From an uncultured Clostridia bacterium (lineage in GTDB: Bacteria; Bacillota; Clostridia; Christensenellales; Borkfalkiaceae): a stretch of 44,082 nucleotides of DNA. Under the pieces are notes generated by a model. It saw only the letters and a program-made list of their open reading frames with translations. It did no database searches and was not told where the DNA came from. The translations under genes and the position numbers were made by a program. Where the stretch lies: assembly GCA_944341075.1 (NCBI GenBank), contig CALVLV010000016.1:1-44082 (forward strand), given 5' to 3'. This document shows, piece after piece, positions 32,786 to 43,130 of this stretch (the stretch's first letter is position 1; every line of letters starts with the position of its first letter).

Positions 32786-32801
32786 TGCTTCATTAAAATA
32801 A

Positions 32802-34169
<1,368 letters not shown>

Positions 34170-34188
34170 AACAGATAATAAGCTATCT

Positions 34189-34212
34189 CGGAGCCGCTTT
34201 TTTGCGGCTCCG
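34189..34212 (+). terminator. Terminator of gdhA
   Basis: A 9-bp stem CGGAGCCGC/GCGGCTCCG around TTTTTT, followed by TTATTAT. Confidence 0.75.
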
Positions 34213-34286
34213 TTATTATGTACGCTTATTAAATATAAAGAAATCAACTTGTAATATTAAAAATATAAAACGGGGAGGAAAACTCG

Positions 34287-34331
34287 GTGAAGCTTTGCAT
34301 TGTTTCTGACGGAATAGTCTTGCATAAATAA
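34287..34331 (+). CDS. 14-codon leader peptide of the acetyltransferase
   Basis: GTG at 34287 follows GGGGAGG with 8-base spacing. The peptide is MKLCIVSDGIVLHK and stops 21 bases before the acetyltransferase start. Codons 8-11 (bases 34308-34317) form a perfect 10-bp stem with 34357-34366, just inside the next gene. Confidence 0.65.
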   Translation: MKLCIVSDGIVLHK

Positions 34332-34366
34332 ATTTAAAGGAGATGATTTGATATGGCTATTCCGTC
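34308..34366 (+). promoter_or_regulatory. Translational attenuator stem over the acetyltransferase start
   Basis: GACGGAATAG (34308-34317) and CTATTCCGTC (34357-34366) are exact reverse complements. The 39-base loop holds the Shine-Dalgarno AAAGGAGAT and the ATG, which abuts the 3' arm. A ribosome stalled in the leader would open the stem. Confidence 0.65.
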
Positions 34367-34988
34367 CAAAAAGATATATCCTCGCGAAGGGGACGATACG
34401 ATTGTGTATCTTAAAAATGTGATAACAGGCCCGAATATTGAGGTAGGGGACTTTACTTTTTACAACGACTTTGTGAATGACCCTAAAGACTTTGAAAAGA
34501 ACAACGTTCTCTATCATTATCCGATAAACCATGATAAACTAAAAATAGGGAAGTTTTGTTCGATTGCCTGCGGTGCCAAATTTCTGTTCAACAGCGCCAA
34601 TCATACAATGCGTTCGCTTTCCACTTACCCGTTCCCCATATTTTACAATGAGTGGGAACACGGACTTTGGGCAGACAAGGCATGGGATAACAAGGGTGAC
34701 ATTGTTATCGGCAATGATGTGTGGATAGGCTATGAGGCGGTTATTCTTGCGGGCGTTACCATTGGCGACGGCGCAATAATCGGTGCCAGGGCGGTGGTAA
34801 CAAAGGATGTTCCGCCATATACAATAGTAGGCGGGGTTCCTGCAAGGCCGATACGCAAGCGTTTTTCGGATGAAGATATTGCTACCCTTATGGCCTTGAG
34901 GTGGTGGGATCTTCCTCCTGCAGAAATTACCCGTGCGATAAGATATATACAATCAGGTGATCTCAAAGCTTTAAAAAGCATAAAGTAA
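34353..34988 (+). CDS. Xenobiotic acetyltransferase (Vat/CatB family)
   Basis: 211 residues. Left-handed beta-helix (hexapeptide) acyltransferase. Strong signatures of the Vat/CatB group are [49 protein letters not shown] with the catalytic His, [53 protein letters not shown]. Members acetylate streptogramin A or chloramphenicol; the substrate cannot be told from sequence alone. AAAGGAG lies 10 bases before the ATG. The leader peptide and stem suggest drug-induced translation. Confidence 0.9.
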   Translation: MAIPSKKIYPREGDDTIVYLKNVITGPNIEVGDFTFYNDFVNDPKDFEKNNVLYHYPINHDKLKIGKFCSIACGAKFLFNSANHTMRSLSTYPFPIFYNEWEHGLWADKAWDNKGDIVIGNDVWIGYEAVILAGVTIGDGAIIGARAVVTKDVPPYTIVGGVPARPIRKRFSDEDIATLMALRWWDLPPAEITRAIRYIQSGDLKALKSIK

Positions 34989-34995
34989 AGCGGAG

Positions 34996-35017
34996 TCCGC
35001 AGCCGTACGGCTGCGGA
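34996..35017 (+). terminator. Terminator of the acetyltransferase gene
   Basis: A 22-base palindrome (TCCGCAGCCGT arm) followed by TTTCTTTG. Confidence 0.75.
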
Positions 35018-35053
35018 TTTCTTTGTATGAATGTTTACGCTTTATCAATTTAT

Positions 35054-35082
35054 TTGACTAAACCGCGGCAATATTATAAAAT
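35054..35082 (+). promoter_or_regulatory. Promoter of proBA
   Basis: TTGACT (35054-35059), 17-base spacer, TAAAAT (35077-35082). The leader would be about 30 bases. Confidence 0.55.
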
Positions 35083-35117
35083 ATTTAATACATATAATTG
35101 TTTTACGGTACAATAGA

Positions 35118-35888
35118 ATGAGAGTTGTGGTAAAAGTTGGCTCGTCCACGTTGTCGCATGCGACGGGCAAGATAAATCTGCGCATAATGGATAGCTTGTG
35201 CAGGGTGCTTTCAGACATAAAAAATGCGGGGAACGAGGTGATCTTAGTCTCTTCGGGCGCTATTGCGATGGGCGTAAGCAAGCTCGCGCTTCCGTGCAGG
35301 CCTTCGGATATTCCCACAAAGCAGGCCGCTGCGGCCGTGGGCCAGTGCGAGCTGATGTATACCTACGATAAGTTTTTCGGGGAATACAATCAGACCGTCG
35401 CGCAGATACTGCTCACTGCCGAAGACGTGGAGAGCGACGAGCGCCGCAATCATTTCCACAATACGCTGGAAAGGCTGATAACGCTCGGCGCCGTGCCCGT
35501 CATCAACGAAAACGATACCATAGCCACAAAGGAGATCGCCGTTGGCGACAACGATACGCTCGCCGCGATAGTTGCGGTAAGTTCGGGCGCAGACCTTCTG
35601 GTGCTGCTCACCGACACCGACGGGCTGTATACGTGCGATCCCCGCAGGGACAGCGGGGCAAAACTTCTGCCGCTGGTGGAAGAGATAACTCCCGAGCTGT
35701 ACGCCGCCGCAGGCGGTTCGGGCACGGCGCTCGGCACCGGCGGCATGAGCACAAAGCTCTGCGCCGCAGACATGTGCATGAAGAACGGCATAGATACGGT
35801 AATTGCCCGCGGCAGTCAGCCTGCGGTGCTGTACGATATTCTGGAAGGTAAGGGTGCGGGAACGCGCTTTAAGGGTAAAAAGGCATGA
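35118..35888 (+). CDS. proB: Glutamate 5-kinase
   Basis: 256 residues, the short form without the C-terminal PUA domain. It phosphorylates glutamate in the first step of proline synthesis. Motifs are VVVKVGSSTLS, VILVSSGAIAMG, PVINENDTIA, GDNDTLAA, LLTDTDGLYTCDP and GTGGMSTKL. The start lacks a strong Shine-Dalgarno site; GTG codons 2-4 residues later are alternatives. It overlaps proA by four bases (ATGA). Confidence 0.95.
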   Translation: MRVVVKVGSSTLSHATGKINLRIMDSLCRVLSDIKNAGNEVILVSSGAIAMGVSKLALPCRPSDIPTKQAAAAVGQCELMYTYDKFFGEYNQTVAQILLTAEDVESDERRNHFHNTLERLITLGAVPVINENDTIATKEIAVGDNDTLAAIVAVSSGADLLVLLTDTDGLYTCDPRRDSGAKLLPLVEEITPELYAAAGGSGTALGTGGMSTKLCAADMCMKNGIDTVIARGSQPAVLYDILEGKGAGTRFKGKKA

Positions 35889-37144
35889 CAACGCGCGAAA
35901 TGCTCGTCGAGGCTAACAAATACAAATCTCAGGCGGCAATGCTGTCTACGGAGCAGAAAAATGCCGCTCTCGGGGCTATGGCGGAGGAGCTTTTATCTTC
36001 CGTGCCCGATATACTTGCGGCCAACGCGGCCGACGTAAAAGCCGCCGAAGGCAGGATATCCGACGTCATGGTCGACAGGCTGCGGCTTACCGGGGATAGG
36101 ATAAAGGGCATGGCCGACGGCATGCTGCAGGTCGCTGCGCTTCCCGACCCCGTGGGCAGGGTGCTCGACACGGTAAAGCGCCCTTCGGGCATAGTGGTAA
36201 AAAAGGTAAGCGTGCCGCTCGGCGTGGTTGCCATAATATACGAAAGCCGACCCAACGTCACTTCTGACGCCGCTGCGCTCTGCCTTAAGAGCGGCAACGT
36301 GTGCGTGCTGCGCATAGGCAGGGAGGCGTATAACTCCGCCGCCGCAATAGTGCGCGCAATGCGCCGCGGACTGCAGCGGGCGGGACTTGCGCCGCAGCTG
36401 ATAAATCTCGCGGAAGATACTTCCCGCCGGAGTTCCGCCGACATAATGACGGCGGCGGGGCTTGTAGACCTGCTCATTCCCCGCGGCGGCGCGGGGCTGA
36501 TAAATGCCTGCGTACAGAACGCCAAAGTGCCCTGCATACAGACGGGAACGGGCATCTGCCACGTCTATGTGGATGCTGCCGCCGATCAGCAGATGGCGCT
36601 GAACATAATAGAAAACGCCAAGTGCAGCCGCCCTTCGGTGTGCAACGCAATGGAGGTGTGCCTTGTACATGCCGCCATAGCTGAGGAATTTCTGCCCAAG
36701 CTGTATAAAAGGCTTGCAGAAGACAGGGCCGAACATAAGGTGACGTTCAGGGTTGACGGGCGCGCCTATGCGATCCTCGGCGACAGACCGTGCTGTGTGC
36801 CTGCGGGCGAGGCTGACTTCGATACAGAATTTTTAGACTATGTAATGGCGGTGGGCATAGTTGACGGCGTTGAACAGGCAGTCGCCCACATAGCCGCACA
36901 CTCGACGGGTCACAGCGACTGCATAGTTACCGAAGACAGCGCCGCTGCCGATTATTTTGCGGGCGCGGTGGACAGCGCCGCCGTGTATGTAAACGCCTCT
37001 ACGCGCTTTACCGACGGGGGCGAATTCGGGCTCGGTTGCGAAATGGGCATCTCTACGCAAAAACTGCACGCCCGCGGCCCCATGGGGCTGAGCGAGCTGA
37101 ATACATACAAGTATGTGATAACCGGCGAAGGGCAGATAAGGTAA
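35885..37144 (+). CDS. proA: Gamma-glutamyl phosphate reductase
   Basis: 419 residues. It reduces glutamyl phosphate to glutamate semialdehyde with NADPH, the second step of proline synthesis. The catalytic Cys is in KCSRPSVCNAMEV. VPLGVVAIIYESRPNVTSDAAALCLKSGN, LLIPRGGAGLI and FTDGGEFGLGCEMGISTQKLHARGPMGL-type blocks are the family signatures. Its ATG overlaps the proB stop, giving coupled translation. proC is not in the window. Confidence 0.96.
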   Translation: MTTREMLVEANKYKSQAAMLSTEQKNAALGAMAEELLSSVPDILAANAADVKAAEGRISDVMVDRLRLTGDRIKGMADGMLQVAALPDPVGRVLDTVKRPSGIVVKKVSVPLGVVAIIYESRPNVTSDAAALCLKSGNVCVLRIGREAYNSAAAIVRAMRRGLQRAGLAPQLINLAEDTSRRSSADIMTAAGLVDLLIPRGGAGLINACVQNAKVPCIQTGTGICHVYVDAAADQQMALNIIENAKCSRPSVCNAMEVCLVHAAIAEEFLPKLYKRLAEDRAEHKVTFRVDGRAYAILGDRPCCVPAGEADFDTEFLDYVMAVGIVDGVEQAVAHIAAHSTGHSDCIVTEDSAAADYFAGAVDSAAVYVNASTRFTDGGEFGLGCEMGISTQKLHARGPMGLSELNTYKYVITGEGQIR

Positions 37145-37183
37145 CTTTGTTTATTGCACGGCCGGTTTTATATTTGCATAAGC

Positions 37184-37210
37184 GGAGGCGTATTTACAAA
37201 ATATGCCTCC
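37184..37210 (+). terminator. Terminator after proBA
   Basis: A 12-bp stem with one wobble (37184-37195 with 37199-37210), followed by ATAATTTATT. Confidence 0.65.
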
Positions 37211-37232
37211 ATAATTTATTATGGCTAAAAAA

Positions 37233-37261
37233 TTGACAATGTTCTATACAAAATATATAAT
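37233..37261 (+). promoter_or_regulatory. Consensus promoter of the flavodiiron gene
   Basis: TTGACA (37233-37238), 17-base spacer, TATAAT (37256-37261): exact consensus. Confidence 0.9.
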
Positions 37262-37306
37262 ATTCTCTGTAAATAAATTTTATAAGGAATATTCTGTTCA
37301 CTAAAT

Positions 37307-38458
37307 ATGTACAAGATTGACGAAGGTATTTTTTATGTAGGCGTCAACGACCACTCGATCGACCTCTTCGAGGGAATGTATAAGGTTCCTGCGGGCATGT
37401 CTTACAACTCGTATGTCATCGTCGATGAAAAGATAGCGGTGCTCGACACGGCAGACGCTCATTTCGGCGATGTATGGCTTGCAAACGTGCGCGAAGTTCT
37501 CGGCGACAGGCAGCCTAATTATCTTGTGATACATCATATGGAGCCAGACCATTCGGCAAACATCCAGAACTTTTTAAAGGTATATCCCAACGTGCAGGTG
37601 GTGGGCAACGCCAAGACTTTCACAATGATAAAGGAGTACTTCGGCTTCGACGTAAACAACGCCGTTACCGTTGGCGAGGGCAGCGTTATCAGTCTCGGCA
37701 AGCATTCGCTCAGGTTTGTAATGGCACCGCTCGTGCACTGGCCGGAAGTAATGGTTTCCTTAGACGAGGCCTCGGGAGCGCTCTTCTCCGCAGACGCGTT
37801 CGGCAAGTTTGGTGCGCTCGATATTGACCAGCCCTGGGACGACGAGGCACGGCGCTATTATATAGGTATAGTCGGTAAATACGGCGTGCAGGTTCAGGCG
37901 TTGCTTAAAAAGGCGGCGGCACTTCCCATAAAGATGATATGCCCGCTGCACGGCCCTGTGCTTAAGGGCGACCTCAGCCATTATATCTCTCTTTACGATA
38001 CATGGTCTTCATACCGCCCCGAAAAGGACGCCGTAATGGTGGCGTATGCCTCTATATACGGACACACAAAGGCCGTTGCCGAAATGCTTGCCGATATTCT
38101 TAAAAAGGCGGGTAAAGAAGTTATTGTTGCAGACCTTGCAAGGGCCGACAGGGCAAAGTGCGTAGCCGATGCTTTCATGTGTAGCAAACTCGTGCTTGCC
38201 TCAGTTACATACAATGCGGAAATATTCCCCTGCATGCGCGAATTTATAGACTGCCTTGCAGAGCGCAATTTCCGTTCAAGGACTGTAGCGTTGATAGAAA
38301 ACGGCACGTGGGCGCCCATCTCGGCAAAGCTCATGCGCGAGCGTCTTTCGGGCTGCAAAGACCTTGTGTTTGCAGACCAGACAGTAAAGATACGTGCGGC
38401 ATTCAGCGAAGAGAACGCCGCAGAAATAGAAAATCTTGCCAACGAGCTTTTAAAGTGA
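37307..38458 (+). CDS. Flavodiiron protein (FprA type)
   Basis: 383 residues. It reduces O2 to water and/or NO to N2O, protecting anaerobes. Residues 1-250 are a metallo-beta-lactamase-like diiron domain; ligands are seen in HHMEPDHSAN, PLVHWPEV, FSADAFG and CPLHGP. Residues about 250-383 are a flavodoxin domain with ASIYGHTKAVAEMLA and TYNAEIFPCM for FMN. No rubredoxin tail is present. The ATG at 37307 has no close Shine-Dalgarno site; AAGGA lies 18 bases upstream, too far. A consensus promoter precedes it. Confidence 0.94.
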   Translation: MYKIDEGIFYVGVNDHSIDLFEGMYKVPAGMSYNSYVIVDEKIAVLDTADAHFGDVWLANVREVLGDRQPNYLVIHHMEPDHSANIQNFLKVYPNVQVVGNAKTFTMIKEYFGFDVNNAVTVGEGSVISLGKHSLRFVMAPLVHWPEVMVSLDEASGALFSADAFGKFGALDIDQPWDDEARRYYIGIVGKYGVQVQALLKKAAALPIKMICPLHGPVLKGDLSHYISLYDTWSSYRPEKDAVMVAYASIYGHTKAVAEMLADILKKAGKEVIVADLARADRAKCVADAFMCSKLVLASVTYNAEIFPCMREFIDCLAERNFRSRTVALIENGTWAPISAKLMRERLSGCKDLVFADQTVKIRAAFSEENAAEIENLANELLK

Positions 38459-38581
38459 ACTTGACGTGCAATAAGTTCAGCTGTAATTTCACTATATTCT
38501 AAATAAAAAATCATATACGCATTTTATAATAATTTAAACTCCGTATGCCGCTGTTTCGGGCGGGGAGTATAAGAGGAGAAT

Positions 38582-39214
38582 ATGAAAGCAATAAAAAAAC
38601 TGTGGGCAGAATTTAAAAAATTCATCACGCGCGGCAACGTGCTCGATCTTGCCGTTGGCGTAGTTATCGGCGCCGCCTTCACAGCGATAGTTACCAGTCT
38701 TACTAACGACATTATAATGCCGCTCATCAATTGGGCTGTAGGCGGAGGGGAAAAGGGTCTGGATTCGCTCTGTACGGTACTAAAGGCCGTATATATTGAC
38801 GACGGAGCGGATGGCAAGGTACTTGATCTTGAAAATTCTCTTGTAATCAATTGGGGTACATTTATTCAGGCGATCCTTGATTTCATTCTCATCGCGCTAG
38901 TTATTTTTGCTATAGTCAAAATTATAAATACCATACGCGAAAAGGGCAGCGAGCTAAACGCCCAGGCAAAGAGGGAGAAGGAGCTTAAAAAGCGTACAAA
39001 GGCGCTCATAAAGCAGGGCGTTCCCAAGGAGTCCGCCAGGGCAGAAGCCGAAGCTCAGCTCAAGGCAGAACAGGCGCCTGCGCCTGCCGCTCCTGCAAAG
39101 CCTACTGTCGAGGAGCTGCTTACCGATATAAGGAACCTGCTTGCCGCAAACAATGCTTCTGTTAAAAATCAAGCCGACGCCGCGGAGGACGCGGCCGAGA
39201 AAAAAGCCGATTGA
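38582..39214 (+). CDS. mscL: Large-conductance mechanosensitive channel
   Basis: 210 residues. Homopentameric membrane channel opened by tension to release solutes on osmotic downshock. FKKFITRGNVLDLAVGVVIGAAFTAIVTSLTNDIIMPL is the first helix and NWGTFIQAILDFILIALVIFAIVKIIN the second. The C-terminal part is about 60 residues longer than the classic 136-residue form: an Arg/Lys/Glu-rich helix, an Ala-Pro stretch and PTVEELLTDIRNLLAAN, then an Ala/Asp/Lys tail. AGAGGAGA lies 4 bases before the ATG. Confidence 0.95.
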   Translation: MKAIKKLWAEFKKFITRGNVLDLAVGVVIGAAFTAIVTSLTNDIIMPLINWAVGGGEKGLDSLCTVLKAVYIDDGADGKVLDLENSLVINWGTFIQAILDFILIALVIFAIVKIINTIREKGSELNAQAKREKELKKRTKALIKQGVPKESARAEAEAQLKAEQAPAPAAPAKPTVEELLTDIRNLLAANNASVKNQADAAEDAAEKKAD

Positions 39215-39295
39215 CGCTGCGGAACGGCACTACATTTAAGATTTATATTGTATTTTGTTTAGCGCGGAAATGTTTTTCGTGCGGGAGAAGGCGTT

Positions 39296-41551
39296 ATGAA
39301 GAGACTGCTTATCAAAAAAACCGTATTTGCAGTCGGATATGTCATTCTTGCAATATTGTTGGAAATTATCACATTCATCTCTATGGGGATGGGTGTTCTT
39401 CCGCAGTACTTCGGGCTTGACCTTGCCGTCATCCTTATAATTGCGCTCGTTATTTTTGTCATTCCCAATTCTGCGGCGCAGATTTCGGTTGTTTCGTTTT
39501 TTATTGTTCTGCAGATAGTGTTGTCTATCGCAAACGAGGCGCTGTATTCCATGAGCGGCATGGTATTCAGTTTCAGCATGCTTAATCTTGTCTCTGAAGT
39601 TACCGGCGTGGTAGACGCAAGCTTTTTAAATTGGTGGCTTGTTGCCGGGTCGATCATTTTGTTCGGCGGCGCGCTTGCCGGTATGATAATTTTTGCGCGC
39701 AGGTATGTTGTGCCCAAGGGCCTGTATACGCGCAACACCATTGTTATAATGCTTGTTGCGTTTATTCTTGCTGAGTGCTGTGCCGGCATATTGTATGCCT
39801 TTACGGTAGAAAGTTTTTCCGCTGCAGCTGACCAGGAGCAGACGGAGGAGGACAGGCTGAGCATCTTTTACGACGAAAACGAGTTGTACACCGAGCAGAA
39901 GTTTACCGCTAAAGCTTTTAAAGAATTTGGCACATACGGCTATTTTGTGGTGAATATAGGCAACTCCATTTCCGGCGAAACATATGTGGACGAGATAACC
40001 GAAAGCGATATAGACAGATATTTTGCCGATGGAAGGATGAGCAGGAGCGTGTATGGCGACGATATCTACACCGGTGCCATAAACGGCAAAAACATTGTGC
40101 TCATTGTAATTGAATCGGGCGAATGGTACGTTATCAATAAGGAGTATACGCCCACCCTGTATGCCATGGCCGAAGGCGGCATAGCCATGACGGACTTTCA
40201 TGCAAGGGATAAGACCAATTGTTCAGAGGCGCTATCCATAATGGGGAGTTACCCTTCGGTGACAGCTCTTGAGCCTGCAAACATGGTTGAAAACGATATG
40301 CCTTATACGCTTGCCAATATCTTTGGAAACGATGGCTATACAAGCAATTATTTCCATATAAACTACGGCAGCTATTATAACAGGGAAGAGGTGTTTGACA
40401 GCCTTTACGGGTACGACAATGCCTATTTCCTTGAAGATCTTACGCTGCTGCCGGGAAGTTCAGATAAGAAGGGCTTTTACGATTTCGATAAAGATTCCAA
40501 CGTGTTCCGCCATTATATGAATGAGTTTACATATTCGGAAGACGGCGGCCCGTTCTTTACCCAGATGATGACGCTCATTTCCCATGGGTCATATAACGAC
40601 CTGCTTGTGCACGGCAATTACCCGTTCACCGAGGTGCCGGAAGCCCCCGGCGAAGTATCTTCGGGCGAAATGACCGAAGAGGAAAAGGATGAGTTTGTTG
40701 AAAAGTGCCAGATAAAGGGGCTTGAGGAATACTACGAGCTTATAGACAGATTCCCCGAAACATTTGTAAGCGGAACACCCGGCATTGCAGAAGACTTCCT
40801 TGCGGAAATGGATATTTATTCCGAAATGTTCCTGCGATATAAACGCTATCAGGCGGGCATAATGGATCTCGACCTCGGCGTCAACATGCTTGTAAAAGAC
40901 CTTGAAAGCAAGGGCGAGTTAGACGATACCGTATTCATGTTCTATGCCGACCATTCGGCGTATTACGACCAGATGAATTACTTGATGAAGGGTATAGATC
41001 CTTCGGAGTTCTACAACACCAACGTGTACTCCGTACCCTGCTTTATGTGGTATGGCGGAAGCATGGATCTTAATGTGGAGCCGCTGCCGCTCGACGAATA
41101 TTCTGCGATAAACTTCACGGCTACAAAGGACGTGGACGGCCCGCTTGTTCCGGGAAAGATAACCAAGTTCTGTAATACATACGACATTCTGCCCACGCTT
41201 TTGCACCTCAGCGGATACAGCTTTAATACAAATATGTATCAGGGTGTGAGCATGTTCAGCAAGCTTGAAAGCGTGTTTGTAAGCCACGAGTCGGGTATAT
41301 TTATTGACGACATATACTTCTCCACCATTGACGTGTACATAGAAAGCGGAAGTGAGTGGAAGGGTTATGTATTCGACGAAACCTATAAGCAGGGCGGCTT
41401 TGGTGATTACATACTTGAATTTTTGTATGACGCGGTAGACTATTACGACAGGCAGGAAATGCTCGACGCCGTGCTGAGCTGCAACTATTTTGGCTCGCGT
41501 GACTTCTTCAACGGAAACGGTGCAACCAAATATATTGAAAAAATCGTATAA
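39296..41551 (+). CDS. LtaS-like phosphoglycerol transferase (sulfatase fold)
   Basis: 751 residues. About five N-terminal membrane segments (residues 5-170) are followed by an extracellular alkaline-phosphatase-like domain. LtaS enzymes polymerise glycerol phosphate from phosphatidylglycerol into lipoteichoic acid. Seen: VLIVIESGEWYVI (metal Glu), FHARDKTNCSEALSIMGSY (catalytic Thr), a later SHGSY His and FMFYADHSAYYD (metal Asp/His). The usual GKTSDAE is DKTNCSEA and a roughly 70-residue acidic insert lies between SHGSY and the AGIMDLD helix. It could be a variant LTA or glycan phosphoglycerol transferase. GGAGAAGG precedes the ATG. Confidence 0.88.
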   Translation: MKRLLIKKTVFAVGYVILAILLEIITFISMGMGVLPQYFGLDLAVILIIALVIFVIPNSAAQISVVSFFIVLQIVLSIANEALYSMSGMVFSFSMLNLVSEVTGVVDASFLNWWLVAGSIILFGGALAGMIIFARRYVVPKGLYTRNTIVIMLVAFILAECCAGILYAFTVESFSAAADQEQTEEDRLSIFYDENELYTEQKFTAKAFKEFGTYGYFVVNIGNSISGETYVDEITESDIDRYFADGRMSRSVYGDDIYTGAINGKNIVLIVIESGEWYVINKEYTPTLYAMAEGGIAMTDFHARDKTNCSEALSIMGSYPSVTALEPANMVENDMPYTLANIFGNDGYTSNYFHINYGSYYNREEVFDSLYGYDNAYFLEDLTLLPGSSDKKGFYDFDKDSNVFRHYMNEFTYSEDGGPFFTQMMTLISHGSYNDLLVHGNYPFTEVPEAPGEVSSGEMTEEEKDEFVEKCQIKGLEEYYELIDRFPETFVSGTPGIAEDFLAEMDIYSEMFLRYKRYQAGIMDLDLGVNMLVKDLESKGELDDTVFMFYADHSAYYDQMNYLMKGIDPSEFYNTNVYSVPCFMWYGGSMDLNVEPLPLDEYSAINFTATKDVDGPLVPGKITKFCNTYDILPTLLHLSGYSFNTNMYQGVSMFSKLESVFVSHESGIFIDDIYFSTIDVYIESGSEWKGYVFDETYKQGGFGDYILEFLYDAVDYYDRQEMLDAVLSCNYFGSRDFFNGNGATKYIEKIV

Positions 41552-41556
41552 TACAG

Positions 41557-41584
41557 AAACGCCGCTTGTATTCAGGCGGCGTTT
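41557..41584 (+). terminator. Terminator of the LtaS-like gene
   Basis: AAACGCCGC/GCGGCGTTT stem around a 10-base loop, followed by AATATTTT. Confidence 0.7.
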
Positions 41585-41608
41585 AATATTTTAAACATAT
41601 TATTTGCG

Positions 41609-41631
41609 TGCCGTTGGCCGGGCCAACGGCA
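41609..41631. other. GC-rich palindrome upstream of the GNAT gene
   Basis: TGCCGTTGGCC and GGCCAACGGCA are exact reverse complements separated by one base. It lies 22 bases before the GNAT start codon and could affect its translation or end an upstream transcript. Confidence 0.5.
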
Positions 41632-41652
41632 TACCAGAAAGGGACTGATAAC

Positions 41653-42219
41653 ATGGATGAGGTAGTTATACGCAACGCTGTAGTGGAAGACGCTGCGGCA
41701 TTGAGTCGAATATATGAATTTTATGTGCGCCGCACGGTAATAACGTTTGAAGATGACGCCCCTGATGAACGCCTGTTCTCAGAACGCATGAAAAATATCA
41801 TGCGCTTTTACCCGTATTTTGTTGCTGAGGTCGGCGGCAAAGTTGTGGGATATGCCTATGCCTCACAGTTTAAAAACAGGTCGGCGTATGACTGGTCTGT
41901 CGAAACTACGGTATACGTCGCGCCCGGCTGTGGCCGCAATGGGGTGGGTACGCTGTTGTATGCCGCGCTTGAAGATGCGCTTAAGGCGCAGGGCATAAAA
42001 AATATGTAAGCATGCATCGCCGTCACTGAAGAAGAGGACGAGTATCTCACTAATGCAAGCTATGAATTTCATAAAAAGCTGGGTTTTGAGCTTATCGGTA
42101 CGTTTAAAAATTGTGGGAATAAGTTCGGCAGATGGTACACAATGATCTGGATGCAGAAATTTATAGGGAGCCACCCCCAAGACCCTGCAAGGCCGTCGCC
42201 GTATAGTAAATGTAAATAA
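41653..42219 (+). pseudogene. GNAT acetyltransferase (PAT-like) broken by one in-frame TAA
   Basis: Codons from ATG 41653 read MDEVVIRNAVVEDAAALSRIYEFYV, the start of a phosphinothricin-acetyltransferase-like GNAT protein, with GYAYASQFKNRSAYDWSVETTVYV and the acetyl-CoA loop CGRNGVGTLLY. A TAA at 42007-42009 ends the frame after 118 codons. The same frame continues without interruption as ACIAVTEEEDEYLTNASYEFHKKLGFELIGTF-type sequence to a stop at 42217-42219. The restored length of about 188 residues is normal for the family. AAAGGG precedes the start. A recent nonsense mutation or a sequencing error is likely; readthrough is possible but unsupported. Confidence 0.8.
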
Positions 42220-42223
42220 AAGT

Positions 42224-42252
42224 CCCTGTTCTTGCACTGAACAGGGCTTTTT
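42224..42252 (+). terminator. Terminator after the GNAT pseudogene
   Basis: CCCTGTTC/GAACAGGG stem around a 7-base loop, followed by CTTTTT. Confidence 0.8.
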
Positions 42253-42287
42253 AGGCTGTTTATATGTATTTTTTTTATTAATACAAC

Positions 42288-42305
42288 GTACTATGTGTGA
42301 CATAA
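42288..42305 (+). repeat. 18-bp dyad repeat, copy 3 with paired changes
   Basis: GTACTATGTGTGACATAA. Relative to copy 1, C to T in the left arm is matched by G to A in the right arm, so the dyad TATGT-GTG-ACATA is kept. It lies just after a terminator between convergent genes. Confidence 0.65.
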
Positions 42306-42397
42306 CTGTGTAAAATATGTAATATTATTGGGCCTAAGTAGCTTTGTTTTGTTGCGGAGGCTTGGGAAATGCCCGCTACGCGGTTTAATTGTAGCTC

Positions 42398-42922
42398 TTA
42401 TTTTCCAAGGTTTTTAAGCATTGTTTTCAGGTTCTGCTCGTTCTGCTCGTCTGAGATGGTCGGATCTTTTACAAACCTTTCGCAAGGCAGGTTTTTGCAT
42501 GCAGAGCAATTTTGCTGTCTTTTATTGTTGATACAGCAATCGTAAATCGGACAACAGTCGGCGTCCGTGTATTGCAGCCAGTGAACTTTACCCTTTATTA
42601 TTCGGCATCCCTTGCATGCCGAAGGGAACAGGGTGCACTGCGAACAAATCGCGCCGCAGGGCGAAGGCGACACAAATTCGTCTTTCCAATACCACCATTT
42701 GCATTTTTCAATGTCCGGGTTTGCTGTGTTAACAAAGTATTCCACTGCGCGGTACAGGTACAGCTGACATCTGTCTACAACCGTGCCGCGAAGAGCACAT
42801 TCCTCGTTATACAGCTCTTCGCCCTTTTTGCCCTTTAATGATTCTATTGTGGTATATCCCATTTCGGTCAGGGCCCGTACGGTCGCCTTGCCTATGTTCG
42901 GAATAGTAAAAAGTTCGCCCAT
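42398..42922 (-). CDS. Cdd1-like HhH domain fused to Cys-rich DUF3795
   Basis: 174 residues. Residues 1-80 match the Cdd1/pathogenicity-locus family: FTIPNIGKATVRALTEMGY (helix-hairpin-helix), LYNEECALRGTVVDRCQLYLYRAVEYF and KCKWWYWKDE. Residues about 88-160 match DUF3795-type Cys clusters: CGAICSQC, CKGC, CCPIYDCC, CSACKNLPCERF, likely a metal site. ATG 42922 is chosen for GGAGG 6 bases upstream; the frame extends to 42949 without a ribosome site. Function is unknown. DNA or nucleic-acid contact is suggested by the HhH motif only. Confidence 0.8.
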   Translation of the reverse strand: MGELFTIPNIGKATVRALTEMGYTTIESLKGKKGEELYNEECALRGTVVDRCQLYLYRAVEYFVNTANPDIEKCKWWYWKDEFVSPSPCGAICSQCTLFPSACKGCRIIKGKVHWLQYTDADCCPIYDCCINNKRQQNCSACKNLPCERFVKDPTISDEQNEQNLKTMLKNLGK

Positions 42923-43130
42923 AAATTGCCTCCGCAGATATTTTATCATACATGAAACATAATTTCAAGCCGCAGGGCTAAAAACATCCTGTGCCTTTCT
43001 TTGCTGATGCAATTTTGTTGCGGAATTGCAAAAACAGACGGAAAATCGTTTGATTTTTTTTGCAATATATTGTATTATATTTGCGTTGTTCAAAGCTCTC
43101 TCGCTGATGGGTAAAAATTTAACTCTGTAT

